DNA of 64,000 nucleotides from CAZNOG01 sp964574635 (GTDB lineage: Bacteria > Bacteroidota > Bacteroidia > Flavobacteriales_D > Cryomorphaceae), in the NCBI GenBank assembly GCA_964574635.1, contig CAZNOG010000015.1, forward strand, positions 1 to 64,000, given 5' to 3'. A program made the translations under genes and the position numbers. Below the pieces are notes generated by a model. The model was given only the letters and a program-made list of their open reading frames with translations. It made no database searches and was not told the origin of the DNA. Shown here piece by piece: positions 35,679 to 43,908 of this stretch (its first letter is position 1; the number at the start of each line of letters is the position of its first letter).

Positions 35679-36614
35679 ATGGAAAACAAAGTCCGGGGCC
35701 TCCACCACCTCACCGCCATCGCCGGAAACGCCAAAAGGAACCTCCAGTTCTACACCAAAATTTTGGGACTGCGACTGGTGAAACGCACCGTCAATTTCGA
35801 CGATCCCTACACCTACCACTTGTATTACGGCGACGAAACGGGGAGTCCGGGTTCCATTCTGACCTTCTTCCCCTGGGATGGAGTCCGCCAAGGCGTGCGC
35901 GGAGTGGGCATGGCGACGGAATTCGGATTTTCGGTACCGGAGGGCAGCATGGACTTTTGGCTCGACCGGTTCAAAAAAAACCGCATCACCTATAATAACC
36001 CCGCCACGAAATTCGGTGAGACCTACCTCACCTTCCTCGACCCGGACGGGTTGAAAATGGAAATGACCGTCGCCGACAAACCCGACGGGCGCAAAGCGTG
36101 GAAGGTCGACGACATCCCCGAAGAAATGGCCGTCAGAGGTTTTCATCAAGTGACCATCTCTTTGACGGAATCGGAAAGGACGGCCCGCGTGTTGAACGAG
36201 GCCCTGGGATACGAATTCGAAGCCCAAGAAACCAACAGGATGCGGTTCCGCACTTCCTCGGTGGAACACGGGGCGATCATCGACTTGGTGGAAGTGCCTG
36301 GTGAAAGAACCGGTTTGGTGGCCGGTGGTACCCTCCACCACGTGGCGTTTTGCGTCGACCACCGCGACGATTCCATGGAGCTCCGCGAGAAACTTCTCGA
36401 CATGGGTCTCTCCCCCACTCCCTTGATCGATAGAAACTATTTCGAATCGGTGTACTTCCGGGAACCGGGGGGAACGCTCTTCGAAATCGCCACGCGCAAA
36501 CCGGGATTTCTGGTTGACGAGTCGAAGGAGGAACTGGGAACAGCCCTCAAATTGCCCAAACAATACGAAAAACGAAGGGAAGAACTCGAGGACGCTCTTC
36601 CGGAACTCGATTGA
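35679..36614 (+). CDS. Ring-cleaving dioxygenase / VOC-family protein (MhqO-like)
   Basis: A 311-residue protein with two glyoxalase (VOC) modules: N-terminal GLHHLTAIAGNAKRN and C-terminal GFHQVTISLTESERT, with metal ligands expected in HHLTAI, LHHVAFCV and FEIATRKPG. It resembles MhqO/MhqA hydroquinone dioxygenases of Firmicutes that open quinone-derived rings. The next gene, 2 bases downstream, is an MhqD-like hydrolase, the same pairing as in quinone-resistance loci. No MhqR-type repressor is visible nearby. Confidence 0.85.
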   Translation: MENKVRGLHHLTAIAGNAKRNLQFYTKILGLRLVKRTVNFDDPYTYHLYYGDETGSPGSILTFFPWDGVRQGVRGVGMATEFGFSVPEGSMDFWLDRFKKNRITYNNPATKFGETYLTFLDPDGLKMEMTVADKPDGRKAWKVDDIPEEMAVRGFHQVTISLTESERTARVLNEALGYEFEAQETNRMRFRTSSVEHGAIIDLVEVPGERTGLVAGGTLHHVAFCVDHRDDSMELREKLLDMGLSPTPLIDRNYFESVYFREPGGTLFEIATRKPGFLVDESKEELGTALKLPKQYEKRREELEDALPELD

Positions 36615-36616
36615 AA

Positions 36617-37255
36617 ATGAAGAAGTACGCAACCATGTACCGCGACGTCGGCGAGGACACTCCCGCATTGATCATGATCCACGGACGTGGGTCGTCGGGG
36701 GATGAATTCATTTCCTTCGCGCCCCACCTCGGCGTGGACGACTTTTCGGTACTGGCGCCGAATGCGCCGGACAGAACGTGGTACCCCTATTCCTTCATCG
36801 CACCCGTGGAGGAAAACCGACCTGCATTGGACCGTTCATTGGCTCTGATCGACGAGGCGGTGAAGGAAATCGTCGGGGCGGGAGTGCCCGAAAGAGGGAT
36901 CGCGCTTCTCGGCTTTTCACAAGGCGCTTGTCTGGCCCTGGAATACGCCGCGAGGAATGCGCGGAGGTACGGCGGGGTGATCGCCTTTACCGGTGGGTTG
37001 ATCGGTAGGGATTTGGAAGAGAGCCGGTACCGGGGAGATTTCGACGGAACCCCGGTGTACATCGGAACGAGCGATCCGGACCCTCACGTGCCGGTCACGA
37101 GGGTGCGCGAGAGCGAGAAATTGCTGAAATCCCTCGGTGCGGAGGTAGAGGTTCAGGTATTTCCAAACATGGGCCACGGCATCGTGGAAGAGGAAATCGA
37201 AAAGGCGAAAGGAGTGCTGGAAAATGTGCGGAAGTGGATGAAAAATGCGCGGTAA
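36617..37255 (+). CDS. Alpha/beta hydrolase, MhqD/carboxylesterase-like
   Basis: A 212-residue hydrolase of the phospholipase/carboxylesterase family: oxyanion region MIHGRGSSGDEF, nucleophile elbow GFSQGACLA (Ser about 112), Asp in TSDPDPHVP and His in NMGHGIVEEE. The ATG at 36617 lies 2 bases after the stop of the dioxygenase gene; an in-frame TTG at 36611 is less likely. It probably acts with the dioxygenase in detoxifying quinones or catechols. Confidence 0.85.
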   Translation: MKKYATMYRDVGEDTPALIMIHGRGSSGDEFISFAPHLGVDDFSVLAPNAPDRTWYPYSFIAPVEENRPALDRSLALIDEAVKEIVGAGVPERGIALLGFSQGACLALEYAARNARRYGGVIAFTGGLIGRDLEESRYRGDFDGTPVYIGTSDPDPHVPVTRVRESEKLLKSLGAEVEVQVFPNMGHGIVEEEIEKAKGVLENVRKWMKNAR

Positions 37256-37280
37256 AACCGATCCGGCCGCGTGACGACCC

Positions 37281-37300
37281 ACCCACAAAAACCCAAAACC
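37281..37300 (+). repeat. Copy of dispersed motif (ACCCACAAAAACCCAAAACC)
   Basis: Located between the convergent hydrolase gene and tRNA-Pro. It matches the consensus exactly over 18 bases. Confidence 0.55.
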
Positions 37301-37348
37301 TTCGTCCGCATCCCTGCGCCGAAACGGCTGCAGGAATGAGGACATCGG

Positions 37349-37425
37349 TGGTCGGGATGACTGGATTCGAACCAGCGACCCCCACGTCCCGAACGTGGTG
37401 CGCTACCGGACTGCGCTACATCCCG
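37349..37425 (-). tRNA. tRNA-Pro (anticodon CGG)
   Basis: A cloverleaf is visible on the minus strand: acceptor CGGGATG/CATCCCG, anticodon stem CCACG/CGTGG with loop TTCGGGA (anticodon CGG), T-arm GGTTCGAATCC, discriminator A and an encoded CCA. It lies 11 bases downstream of tRNA-Thr and is probably co-transcribed with it. Confidence 0.95.
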
Positions 37426-37436
37426 ATTTCCGGTGG

Positions 37437-37512
37437 TGGAGCCTCCTACAGGACTTGAACCTGCGACCTACGCTTTACGAAAGCGTCGCTCTACCAGCTG
37501 AGCTAAGGAGGC
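37437..37512 (-). tRNA. tRNA-Thr (anticodon CGT)
   Basis: Minus strand: acceptor GCCTCCT/AGGAGGC, anticodon stem ACGCT/AGCGT with loop TTCGTAA (anticodon CGT), T-arm AGGTTCAAGTCCT, discriminator T and an encoded CCA. Confidence 0.95.
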
Positions 37513-37559
37513 AACAAAGCCTTTCGGAGCGCGGCAGGTTGCCCCGTCATCAGGCGCGG

Positions 37560-37567
37560 CAAATTTA
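37560..37567 (-). promoter_or_regulatory. -7 box (TAAATTTG) for the tRNA-Thr/tRNA-Pro pair
   Basis: TAAATTTGCC on the minus strand, 47 bases before the tRNA-Thr 5' end. Confidence 0.55.
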
Positions 37568-37712
37568 GCAGAGTTATCCGGTAATTTAAAACCCCGTGAC
37601 AAAATTTCTCCCAACGCATTATAGGCGCGGATTCGGGCGGTTCATTTCCCTCGTTGTCGCGGGGCGACCAAGGCCGGATGTGGTACATTCGCAGCGTTCC
37701 GACCCCGCGAAA

Positions 37713-37961
37713 ATGGCCGATATGACTCCCGACCCCAACGTGTTGAAAGACGTGGTAACCAAGAAAATGCCCTACGGCAAATACAAGGACTCCCTGATTT
37801 GCGACTTGCCGGTGCATTACTTGGAATGGTTCAAGCGAAACGGTTTTCCCAAGGGGAAACTCGGCGTGTGGATGGAAACGGTGTACGAAATTCGCCTCAA
37901 TGGTTTGGAGGACGTTTTGCGTGCCCTGAAATCGCGGTTCTCTCCCAAAATCCCCCGGTGA
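37713..37961 (+). CDS. DUF3820-family small protein
   Basis: An 82-residue protein containing KKMPYGKYKDSLICDLPVHYLEWF, the core of DUF3820 (putative quorum/small cytosolic proteins of unknown role, often with a basic C terminus). The start at 37713 (MADMTPDP) gives the usual family length; the frame is open upstream into the tRNA region, which cannot be coding. Confidence 0.8.
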   Translation: MADMTPDPNVLKDVVTKKMPYGKYKDSLICDLPVHYLEWFKRNGFPKGKLGVWMETVYEIRLNGLEDVLRALKSRFSPKIPR

Positions 37962-38013
37962 ATCGCCGGTTTTCGACGAATATGATTTTAATGCGAATTC
38001 CCGCAATGTTTTC

Positions 38014-38021
38014 TATCTTTG
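38014..38021 (+). promoter_or_regulatory. -7 box (TATCTTTG) for tRNA-Pro (TGG)
   Basis: TATCTTTGCGC, 51 bases before the tRNA 5' end. Confidence 0.6.
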
Positions 38022-38071
38022 CGCCCGTTTTCCACGGCTCTTGCACCGCAGGTGATAAAGCCGGGAAGATT

Positions 38072-38145
38072 CGGGGTGTGGCGCAGTCCGGCAGCGCACC
38101 TGCTTTGGGAGCAGGGGGCCGCAGGTTCGAATCCTGCCACCCCGA
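38072..38145 (+). tRNA. tRNA-Pro (anticodon TGG)
   Basis: Acceptor CGGGGTG/CACCCCG, anticodon stem CCTGC/GCAGG with loop TTTGGGA (anticodon TGG), T-arm AGGTTCGAATCCT, discriminator A. Unlike the other three tRNAs here, the CCA end is not encoded (ACGA follows). It is a second proline isoacceptor next to tRNA-Pro(CGG), only 650 bases away on the opposite strand. Confidence 0.95.
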
Positions 38146-38164
38146 CGAAGTTTAAAAACACATT

Positions 38165-38206
38165 AAAAAACACTGAAAATCACAAGTTTTCGGTGTTTTT
38201 TTTTTG
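38165..38206 (+). terminator. Intrinsic terminator of tRNA-Pro (TGG)
   Basis: AAAACACTGAAAA / TTTTCGGTGTTTT inverted repeat followed by ten T residues, 20 bases after the tRNA. Confidence 0.9.
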
Positions 38207-38499
38207 TTTTGGGCCGCAGGGATCACCCGCTTTGACACCCGCGTGCCGCCGTGGATAGCCCGTACGGCTCCGTTTTTTTCACTTCCCGGAAGACCAACGA
38301 TTTCCACTTCGTCCCATCGACGGGATACGCCCTTTCCATCGGAAAAGCACTATACAAAAGAAAGTTAAGTGTTATCTTTGCACTTCAAAAGGGCATCCTA
38401 ATAATTCGGGAATTCGCCGGCTGTAGACGCCGCACCGAAAGTGCCCCGGCATCGGCGCGGACCATCACCGTTCCGACGCATTACGAGAGAAACGACGCT
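38207..38499 (+). promoter_or_regulatory. Promoter and long leader of the LLM oxidoreductase gene
   Basis: TATCTTTG at 38373-38380 is a good -7 box, giving a transcript start near 38387 and a 5' leader of about 110 nt, long for this window. The leader has short GC-rich inverted repeats around 38415-38460 but no riboswitch I recognise. The rest of the gap (38207-38370) shows nothing else. Confidence 0.45.
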
Positions 38500-39534
38500 A
38501 TGAAAAAAGGAAAAACAGCTTATTCAATTCTGGAATTGGCCATGGTCTCCGAAGGACAGACCATGCAACAAACATTGCACAACACCGCGGACGTCGCGAA
38601 GGAGGGCGAGAGAAGCGGGTACGAGCGCATCTGGTTCGCCGAGCACCACAACGCCCCCAACATCGGGAGCAGCGCCACTTCCCTCCTCATCGGCTACGCC
38701 GCGGAAAACACCAAAACCATCCGCGTAGGTTCGGGAGGAGTCATGCTCCCCAACCACTCCCCCCTCATTATCGCCGAACAATTCGGAACCTTGGCGCATC
38801 TGTATCCCGGACGCATCGACCTTGGTTTGGGACGAGCACCGGGGACCGACCAACTGACCGCCCAAGCGATAAAATCCGATTTTTTCCACGCCACCCACCA
38901 ATTTCCCAACGAAGTGGAGGCCATCCAAAGGTACTTTTCGGCCGAAAACAGCACCGGAGCCGTGCGCGCGCCCATCGCCGAGGGGGTCGAAGTGCCGATC
39001 TTCATTCTCGGGTCCAGCACGGACAGCGCCCACCTCGCCGCCAAAATGGGTTTGCCATACGCGTTCGCCAGCCATTTTGCCACTACGCATCTGTTTGACG
39101 CGCTGAGCATCTACCACCGCGAATTCCAACCTTCGCAATATTTGGCCGAACCCTACACCATCGCGGGAGTCAACGTCATGATGGCCGATACCGACGCGGA
39201 AGCCGAAAAGCTTTTCACCAGCATGGTCCGCATGTTTATCGGCGTGCTGACTCGTGACAACAAGCCCTTGCAACCGCCTACCGAAATGACGGCCGACTTG
39301 AGACAGGCATTGGAGCACCCTACCCTGCACCAAATGTTGAAATATTCCTTCGTCGGCGGCAAAGAAAAGGTGGAGAAGGAAATCCGCGATTTTATCGACC
39401 GAACACAGGTAAACGAACTCATCACCGTGTCGTCGATGTACGATCACAACGACAGGGTGAAATCCATCCGACTGTTTGCCGAATTGATGGAGAAAATCAA
39501 CGAGGGAAAAAAGGAAGAGGTGCGCGCATCCTGA
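38500..39534 (+). CDS. LLM-class flavin-dependent oxidoreductase
   Basis: A 344-residue bacterial-luciferase-like TIM-barrel enzyme. SILELAMVSEGQTMQQTL, FAEHHNAPNIGSSATSLLIG, RVGSGGVMLPNHSP and RIDLGLGRAPGTD are characteristic of the MsnO8/YhbW-like branch. It probably uses FMN to oxidise a small organic substrate; nothing nearby indicates which. The start at 38500 (MKKGKTAYS) follows the promoter and leader described above; the open frame upstream of the promoter is not coding. Confidence 0.9.
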   Translation: MKKGKTAYSILELAMVSEGQTMQQTLHNTADVAKEGERSGYERIWFAEHHNAPNIGSSATSLLIGYAAENTKTIRVGSGGVMLPNHSPLIIAEQFGTLAHLYPGRIDLGLGRAPGTDQLTAQAIKSDFFHATHQFPNEVEAIQRYFSAENSTGAVRAPIAEGVEVPIFILGSSTDSAHLAAKMGLPYAFASHFATTHLFDALSIYHREFQPSQYLAEPYTIAGVNVMMADTDAEAEKLFTSMVRMFIGVLTRDNKPLQPPTEMTADLRQALEHPTLHQMLKYSFVGGKEKVEKEIRDFIDRTQVNELITVSSMYDHNDRVKSIRLFAELMEKINEGKKEEVRAS

Positions 39535-39662
39535 ACCACGTCTTGATTGATCCGGAACCGCCCGCGATCGTGGAATAACCCGATCGGGGTCTTCCCCAAC
39601 TCGTCGATCGAGTGAAATTCCCGCCGTGTTTGCCGACGCCTAAATACCGTATTTTCGGACCC

Positions 39663-40457
39663 ATGAAAACGATCGACGTACCCCGCACCGTCCAGGTGAT
39701 CCGATACATCGCGCCCTTGCGGGAAGGTGGTTCCCTGCCTGCTCTGGCCGAAGCCGACGACGGTTTTAAGTACGTGTTGAAATTCCGCGGCGCCGGGCAC
39801 GGCGTAAAAGCCCTGATCGCCGAGCTGATCGGGTGCGCATTCGCCAAAACCCTCGGATTCAAAGTGCCGGAAACCGTTTTCGCGGTTCTCGACGAAGCGT
39901 TCGGACGCACGGAAGGCGACGAGGAAATTCAAGACCTTCTGCGTGCCAGCCGGGGCTTGAACTTCGGTCTGCACTACCTGTCGGGAGCCGTGACCTTCGA
40001 CCCGGCGGTCAACGACATCGGCGCCGACACGGCCTCGGAAATCGTGTGGCTCGACTCCTTCCTCACCAACGTAGACCGCACGTTCCGAAACACCAACTTG
40101 CTCGTCTGGAACCGAGAGATATGGCTGATCGACCACGGCGCCTCCCTCTTTTTCCACCACGCGTGGGACGGCTGGGAAAAGCATTCGAAGAGCGCCTTCC
40201 CCTTGATTAAGGACCACGTCCTCCTGCCCTACGCCACCGCCATCGACAAGGCCGACGAAACTCTCCGCGCCCGAATCGGCGATTCGACGATCGAGGAAAT
40301 CGTGTGGCTCATCCCCGACGATTGGCTCGATTGGCCCGGAGAGGATTTGTCGCCCGACGACATCCGCGATACGTACATTCGCTTTTTTCGCAATCGCTTG
40401 GCAAACGCCGCCACATTCGTAACCGGAATCAAAGATGCACGACAAGCACTTGTATGA
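39663..40457 (+). CDS. HipA-like protein kinase domain protein
   Basis: A 264-residue protein with a compact HipA-like kinase fold: KYVLKFRGAGHGVKALIAE supplies the nucleotide-binding Lys region, and WLDSFLTNVDRTFRNTNLLVW plus IWLIDHGASLFF contain the catalytic N-x-D and metal-binding DHG motifs. It lacks the N-terminal subdomain of full HipA toxins. The next gene (DUF3037) overlaps its end by 23 bases; from memory these two families are constant neighbours. Biological role unknown; kinase activity is predicted, not shown. Confidence 0.85.
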   Translation: MKTIDVPRTVQVIRYIAPLREGGSLPALAEADDGFKYVLKFRGAGHGVKALIAELIGCAFAKTLGFKVPETVFAVLDEAFGRTEGDEEIQDLLRASRGLNFGLHYLSGAVTFDPAVNDIGADTASEIVWLDSFLTNVDRTFRNTNLLVWNREIWLIDHGASLFFHHAWDGWEKHSKSAFPLIKDHVLLPYATAIDKADETLRARIGDSTIEEIVWLIPDDWLDWPGEDLSPDDIRDTYIRFFRNRLANAATFVTGIKDARQALV

Positions 40458-40818
40458 GTACGCCGTCATCCGCGTGGTGCCGAAAGTAGAACGCGGAGAG
40501 TTCATCAACGCCGGGCTGATCTTATTCAGCAAGCGACAAAAATACCTCCGCGTGGAAACGGCTTTCGACCGGGAAAAACTCGCAGCCATCTGTCCCGATT
40601 GCGATTTCGATCAACTCGAGGAAAACCTGCGCATGTTCACCGAGGTCGGTAGAGGCGAAACGAAGCACAACCCCATCGCGGCCGAGGAGCCGAGCGAGCG
40701 CTTCCGTTGGCTCACCGCCGAAAAAAGTTCTTCCATACAGACTTCCCGTCCCCATTCGGGCTTCGCCGACGACCTCGACGAAACCTTCGAACGGCTTTTC
40801 GAGGAACTCGTGGTTTGA
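40435..40818 (+). CDS. DUF3037-family protein
   Basis: A 127-residue protein (YEYAVIRVVPKVERGEFINAG, then RFRWLTAEKSSSIQTSRPHSG) of DUF3037, an uncharacterised family found next to HipA-like kinases. The start lies inside the end of the kinase gene, so translation is coupled. It could be the kinase's substrate, regulator or antitoxin; sequence does not decide. Confidence 0.85.
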   Translation: MHDKHLYEYAVIRVVPKVERGEFINAGLILFSKRQKYLRVETAFDREKLAAICPDCDFDQLEENLRMFTEVGRGETKHNPIAAEEPSERFRWLTAEKSSSIQTSRPHSGFADDLDETFERLFEELVV

Positions 40819-40880
40819 TTTGGATACGGTTACCACCGCATTTTTATCGATATTCGCCTTATAAAATCAAAATCCACCCC

Positions 40881-41384
40881 ATGAAAAAAGTAAAACTCAT
40901 CGCGATGGCTTTGGCCGCCGGAATATTCACCGCTTGCGGAGGCGGTCAAAACGCCGACGACCACACCGAAACCCACGAACACACCGAAACTCACGACCAC
41001 GGCGATCACGCGGATCACGCACACGCCGACGAATCTCACGAAGCGTCGTCCACCGAAGTGCTCCTCGACAACGGAGAGCCTTGGGAAGCCAACCCCGAAA
41101 CCACCGAGGGCATCGGCAACATGAAGACCATCGTCACCGACTTTACGCGAAGCGGAGACGAAGATTACCAAGCCCTGCACACAAAACTCGACCGGGAGTT
41201 CAAAAACATCTTCGCGCTCTGCACCATGACCGGCGAGGCGCACAACCAATTGCACAATTACCTCCACCCCATGCGCGCATGGATCGACGACATCGTGGAG
41301 AACGAAGAGGAAAGAGGGCGATCCATCGAACTGCTGTACCAGAGACTGGAAGAATACGACGAGTACTTCTACACCCCGGCGTAA
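40881..41384 (+). CDS. Histidine-rich lipoprotein
   Basis: A 167-residue lipoprotein (AMALAAGIFTACGGG lipobox). Residues about 27-55 form an unusual HTETHEHTETHDHGDHADHA-type stretch with about a dozen histidines and many acidic residues, a likely zinc, nickel or copper binding tail. The C-terminal domain (about 75-165) is helical and acidic with no recognised family. It follows the DUF3037 gene by 62 bases and ends before a strong terminator. Role in metal buffering is inference. Confidence 0.75.
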   Translation: MKKVKLIAMALAAGIFTACGGGQNADDHTETHEHTETHDHGDHADHAHADESHEASSTEVLLDNGEPWEANPETTEGIGNMKTIVTDFTRSGDEDYQALHTKLDREFKNIFALCTMTGEAHNQLHNYLHPMRAWIDDIVENEEERGRSIELLYQRLEEYDEYFYTPA

Positions 41385-41408
41385 TCATCGCCATTCTTCC
41401 AAAAAGCA

Positions 41409-41444
41409 AAAACCCGTTTTGAATCGCGATTCAAAACGGGTTTT
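41409..41444. terminator. Bidirectional intrinsic terminator
   Basis: A perfect inverted repeat AAAACCCGTTTTGAATCG / CGATTCAAAACGGGTTTT with T-runs on both sides. It ends the plus-strand lipoprotein gene and the minus-strand tRNA-Ser. Confidence 0.92.
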
Positions 41445-41448
41445 CTTT

Positions 41449-41538
41449 TGGCGGAGAGAGGGGGATTCGAACCCCCGATACCTGTTACGGTATGCATGTT
41501 TAGCAAACATGTGGTTTCAGCCACTCACCCACCTCTCC
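41449..41538 (-). tRNA. tRNA-Ser (anticodon GCT)
   Basis: A 90-nt long-variable-arm tRNA on the minus strand: acceptor GGAGAGG/TCTCTCC, anticodon stem CATGT/ACATG with loop TTGCTAA (anticodon GCT), variable arm ATACCGTAACAGGTAT, T-arm GGGGGTTCGAATCCCCC, discriminator G and an encoded CCA. Confidence 0.96.
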
Positions 41539-41548
41539 GAATGGGACT

Positions 41549-41556
41549 GCAAAAAT
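41549..41556 (-). promoter_or_regulatory. -7 box (TATTTTTG) for tRNA-Ser
   Basis: TATTTTTGC on the minus strand, 10 bases before the tRNA 5' end. Confidence 0.55.
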
Positions 41557-41752
41557 ATGGATTATATCCAATCACGCAAAAATACGTGGGCACGCCTCGA
41601 AATCTGCACCGCATTTAGATAATCAGTCACTTCCACAAAATCCAACACCTTACACGGCCCCCGAAAGAAACCGATATCCGGCGGCGTTCGGTGGAATTCT
41701 CTCTTCAAATTCCGAAATCCCCATCGGGATGGACCAATTGGAATCACGCGCG

Positions 41753-41760
41753 TATCTTTG
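41753..41760 (+). promoter_or_regulatory. -7 box (TATCTTTG) for mtaB; leaderless transcript likely
   Basis: TATCTTTGC ends 4 bases before the ATG at 41765, which leaves no room for a 5' leader. Confidence 0.6.
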
Positions 41761-41764
41761 CATC

Positions 41765-43081
41765 ATGTATCAGTTCAAGAAGGTCGCGTACGAAACCCTC
41801 GGATGCAAACTGAATTTTTCCGAAACGAGCACCATCGCGCGGGGACTCAGCGATGCCGGTTACGGTAAGGTACCCTTTGAAGACCACCCCGACATCGTGG
41901 TGATCAACACCTGCTCGGTTACCGAAAACGCCGACCGTAAGTGCCGGAACATCGTCCGCAAGGCGCTACGCATCAACCCGGAAGCCATCATCATCGTGAT
42001 CGGGTGCTACGCCCAGCTCAAGCCCGAAGAGATCGCCGGCATTCCCGGGGTCAACCTCGTTTTGGGTGCCGAAGAAAAATTCAATGTCCTCGAGTACCTC
42101 GAAAGTGACGACATCTACCACAAGGGTCGAACATCCACGACGGCCATAAAACACACCAAAGATTTCGTGCCGGGCTTTTCTTCCGGCGACCGCACCCGCA
42201 CCTTCCTCAAAGTGCAGGATGGGTGCAATTACTTTTGCGCTTTTTGTACAATACCCTTGGCCCGGGGCCGCTCCCGCAGTGCCGACGTAGCGGCCACAGT
42301 CGCTTCGGCTCGGGAAGCCGCCGCAAAAGGCGCGGTGGAAGTGGTGCTCACGGGTGTCAACCTCGGGGATTTCGGACACGGTCGAGACGAGGATTTTCTC
42401 GATCTCATCCGCGAATTGGAACACGTCGACGGCATCAAGCGGTACCGCATCTCCAGCATCGAGCCCAACCTGCTCACCGACGAGATCATCGAACACGTGG
42501 CGGCCAGCGAAAAATTCCTGCCGCACTTCCACATCCCCCTTCAGTCGGGTTCGGACGAAATCCTGAAATCCATGCGGCGCAGGTACCGCACCGACTTGTA
42601 CCGACAAAGGGTGGAGAAAATCCTTCACCTCATGCCCGACGCCTGCATCGGCGTCGACGTCATCAGCGGGTTTCCCGGCGAAACCGAAGAGCGCTTTCTC
42701 GAAACATACCACTTCCTCAACGAGTTGCCGGTGGCGTATCTCCACGCCTTCCCCTACTCAGAGCGCCCCAACACCACCGCCATCCGCATCGATGCGGTCG
42801 TGCCAAAAGAAGAGCGTTTGGAGAGAACCAAAAGGCTGCGCATCCTCTCACACAAAAAGCGCCGCGCCTTTTACCAATCGCAGATCGGAAAAGAAAAACA
42901 GGTTCTGGTCGAAGGTGAACAAGACGGAAACTACCTCCACGGATTCACGGAAAACTACGTGAAAGTCACGTTGCCCTACGACCACTCCCTCGTCAACACC
43001 GTCGTGCCGGTGCGTCTGATCGGCACCCACCGCGACGGAACCGCCAAAGTCGAACTCATCAACCAAACCGTCCATGCTTAA
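41765..43081 (+). CDS. mtaB: tRNA t6A37 methylthiotransferase MtaB
   Basis: Radical-SAM enzyme that converts t6A to ms2t6A at position 37 of ANN-reading tRNAs. The 438-residue protein has the N-terminal UPF0004 domain with Cys in TLGCKLNFSE, NTCSVTENAD and GCYAQLKPEE, the radical-SAM triad in DGCNYFCAFCTIPLARG, and a C-terminal TRAM domain (about 370-435). The conserved LNFSE and CTIPLARGRSRS identify MtaB rather than MiaB or RimO. The start follows directly after the promoter box. The stop overlaps the next gene by 8 bases. Confidence 0.95.
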   Translation: MYQFKKVAYETLGCKLNFSETSTIARGLSDAGYGKVPFEDHPDIVVINTCSVTENADRKCRNIVRKALRINPEAIIIVIGCYAQLKPEEIAGIPGVNLVLGAEEKFNVLEYLESDDIYHKGRTSTTAIKHTKDFVPGFSSGDRTRTFLKVQDGCNYFCAFCTIPLARGRSRSADVAATVASAREAAAKGAVEVVLTGVNLGDFGHGRDEDFLDLIRELEHVDGIKRYRISSIEPNLLTDEIIEHVAASEKFLPHFHIPLQSGSDEILKSMRRRYRTDLYRQRVEKILHLMPDACIGVDVISGFPGETEERFLETYHFLNELPVAYLHAFPYSERPNTTAIRIDAVVPKEERLERTKRLRILSHKKRRAFYQSQIGKEKQVLVEGEQDGNYLHGFTENYVKVTLPYDHSLVNTVVPVRLIGTHRDGTAKVELINQTVHA

Positions 43082-43862
43082 GGAACTGCTCTCCGAAGTC
43101 GAACGCATCAGCCGGGAGGTGGGTGCGTACCTCCGCGAAGAACAAAACAAAATCCGCAGCGTGGACGTGCAGTTCAAGTCCAAATCCAACGATTTGGTGT
43201 CCCACGCCGACAAGGAAGCGGAGCGGCGTTTCGTGGAAGCACTGCGGAGCGTCCTGCCCCAAGCGGGATTCATCGCCGAAGAAGGCACTTCCGAAGAGGG
43301 CCAAGGCGAGTACCATTGGATCATCGACCCCCTCGACGGAACCACAAACTACCTCTACGGCATCCCGTGCTATTGCACCAGCGTGGGGCTCAAACAAAAC
43401 GACGAAATCGTCCTCGGCGTCATCTACGATCCCGTCCACGACGAGTGTTTTTCCGCCGCGAAAGGTCTGGGCGCAACGCTGAACGGCAAGCCCATGCGGG
43501 TATCCGCACAAGCCGACCTAAGCCATTCCCTGGTCGCCATGGGCTTTCCCTACGACAAGCGCGGAAAGCTGCGAACCTACTTGGACATCCTCCACGACAT
43601 CAACGAAAAAACCCGTGGAATGCGTCGGCCGGGCGCTGCGGCCATCGACATGGCGTACGTGGCTTGCGGGCGATTCGACGCGTTTTACGAATACGGCCTC
43701 AACCCGTGGGATATCGCGGCGGGGACCATCCTGATCCGCGAAGCCGGAGGCACGGTCACCGATTTCCACGGAGGCGATACTTTTCTTTTCGGAGAAACGA
43801 TTTTGTGCTCGAACTCCCTCATCCACAAAGACATTTCAAAACTTTTCCAAAACTGGAAATGA
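43074..43862 (+). CDS. Inositol monophosphatase family protein
   Basis: Mg-dependent phosphatase (IMPase/SuhB/CysQ superfamily), 262 residues. The metal-binding motifs are intact: AEEGTS, WIIDPLDGTTNYLYGIP, and WDIAAGTILIREAGG. Bacterial members hydrolyse myo-inositol-1-phosphate, PAP or related phosphates; the DPLDGTTN...GIP form is closest to SuhB-type IMPase. Coupled to mtaB by an 8-base overlap. Confidence 0.92.
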   Translation: MLKELLSEVERISREVGAYLREEQNKIRSVDVQFKSKSNDLVSHADKEAERRFVEALRSVLPQAGFIAEEGTSEEGQGEYHWIIDPLDGTTNYLYGIPCYCTSVGLKQNDEIVLGVIYDPVHDECFSAAKGLGATLNGKPMRVSAQADLSHSLVAMGFPYDKRGKLRTYLDILHDINEKTRGMRRPGAAAIDMAYVACGRFDAFYEYGLNPWDIAAGTILIREAGGTVTDFHGGDTFLFGETILCSNSLIHKDISKLFQNWK

Positions 43863-43885
43863 ACCTGCGCGCATTCGTGCAGGGT

Positions 43886-43908
43886 GTTTTGGGTTTTTGT
43901 GGGTGTAA
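43886..43908 (-). repeat. Copy of dispersed motif (ACACCCACAAAAACCCAAAA)
   Basis: Exact 20-base match to the consensus on the minus strand, 25 bases after the IMPase stop codon. Confidence 0.6.

Noticed and set aside
38387..38499. Riboswitch in the leader of the LLM oxidoreductase gene
   Set aside because: Short GC-rich repeats only; no FMN, cobalamin, SAM or TPP consensus elements could be recognised.
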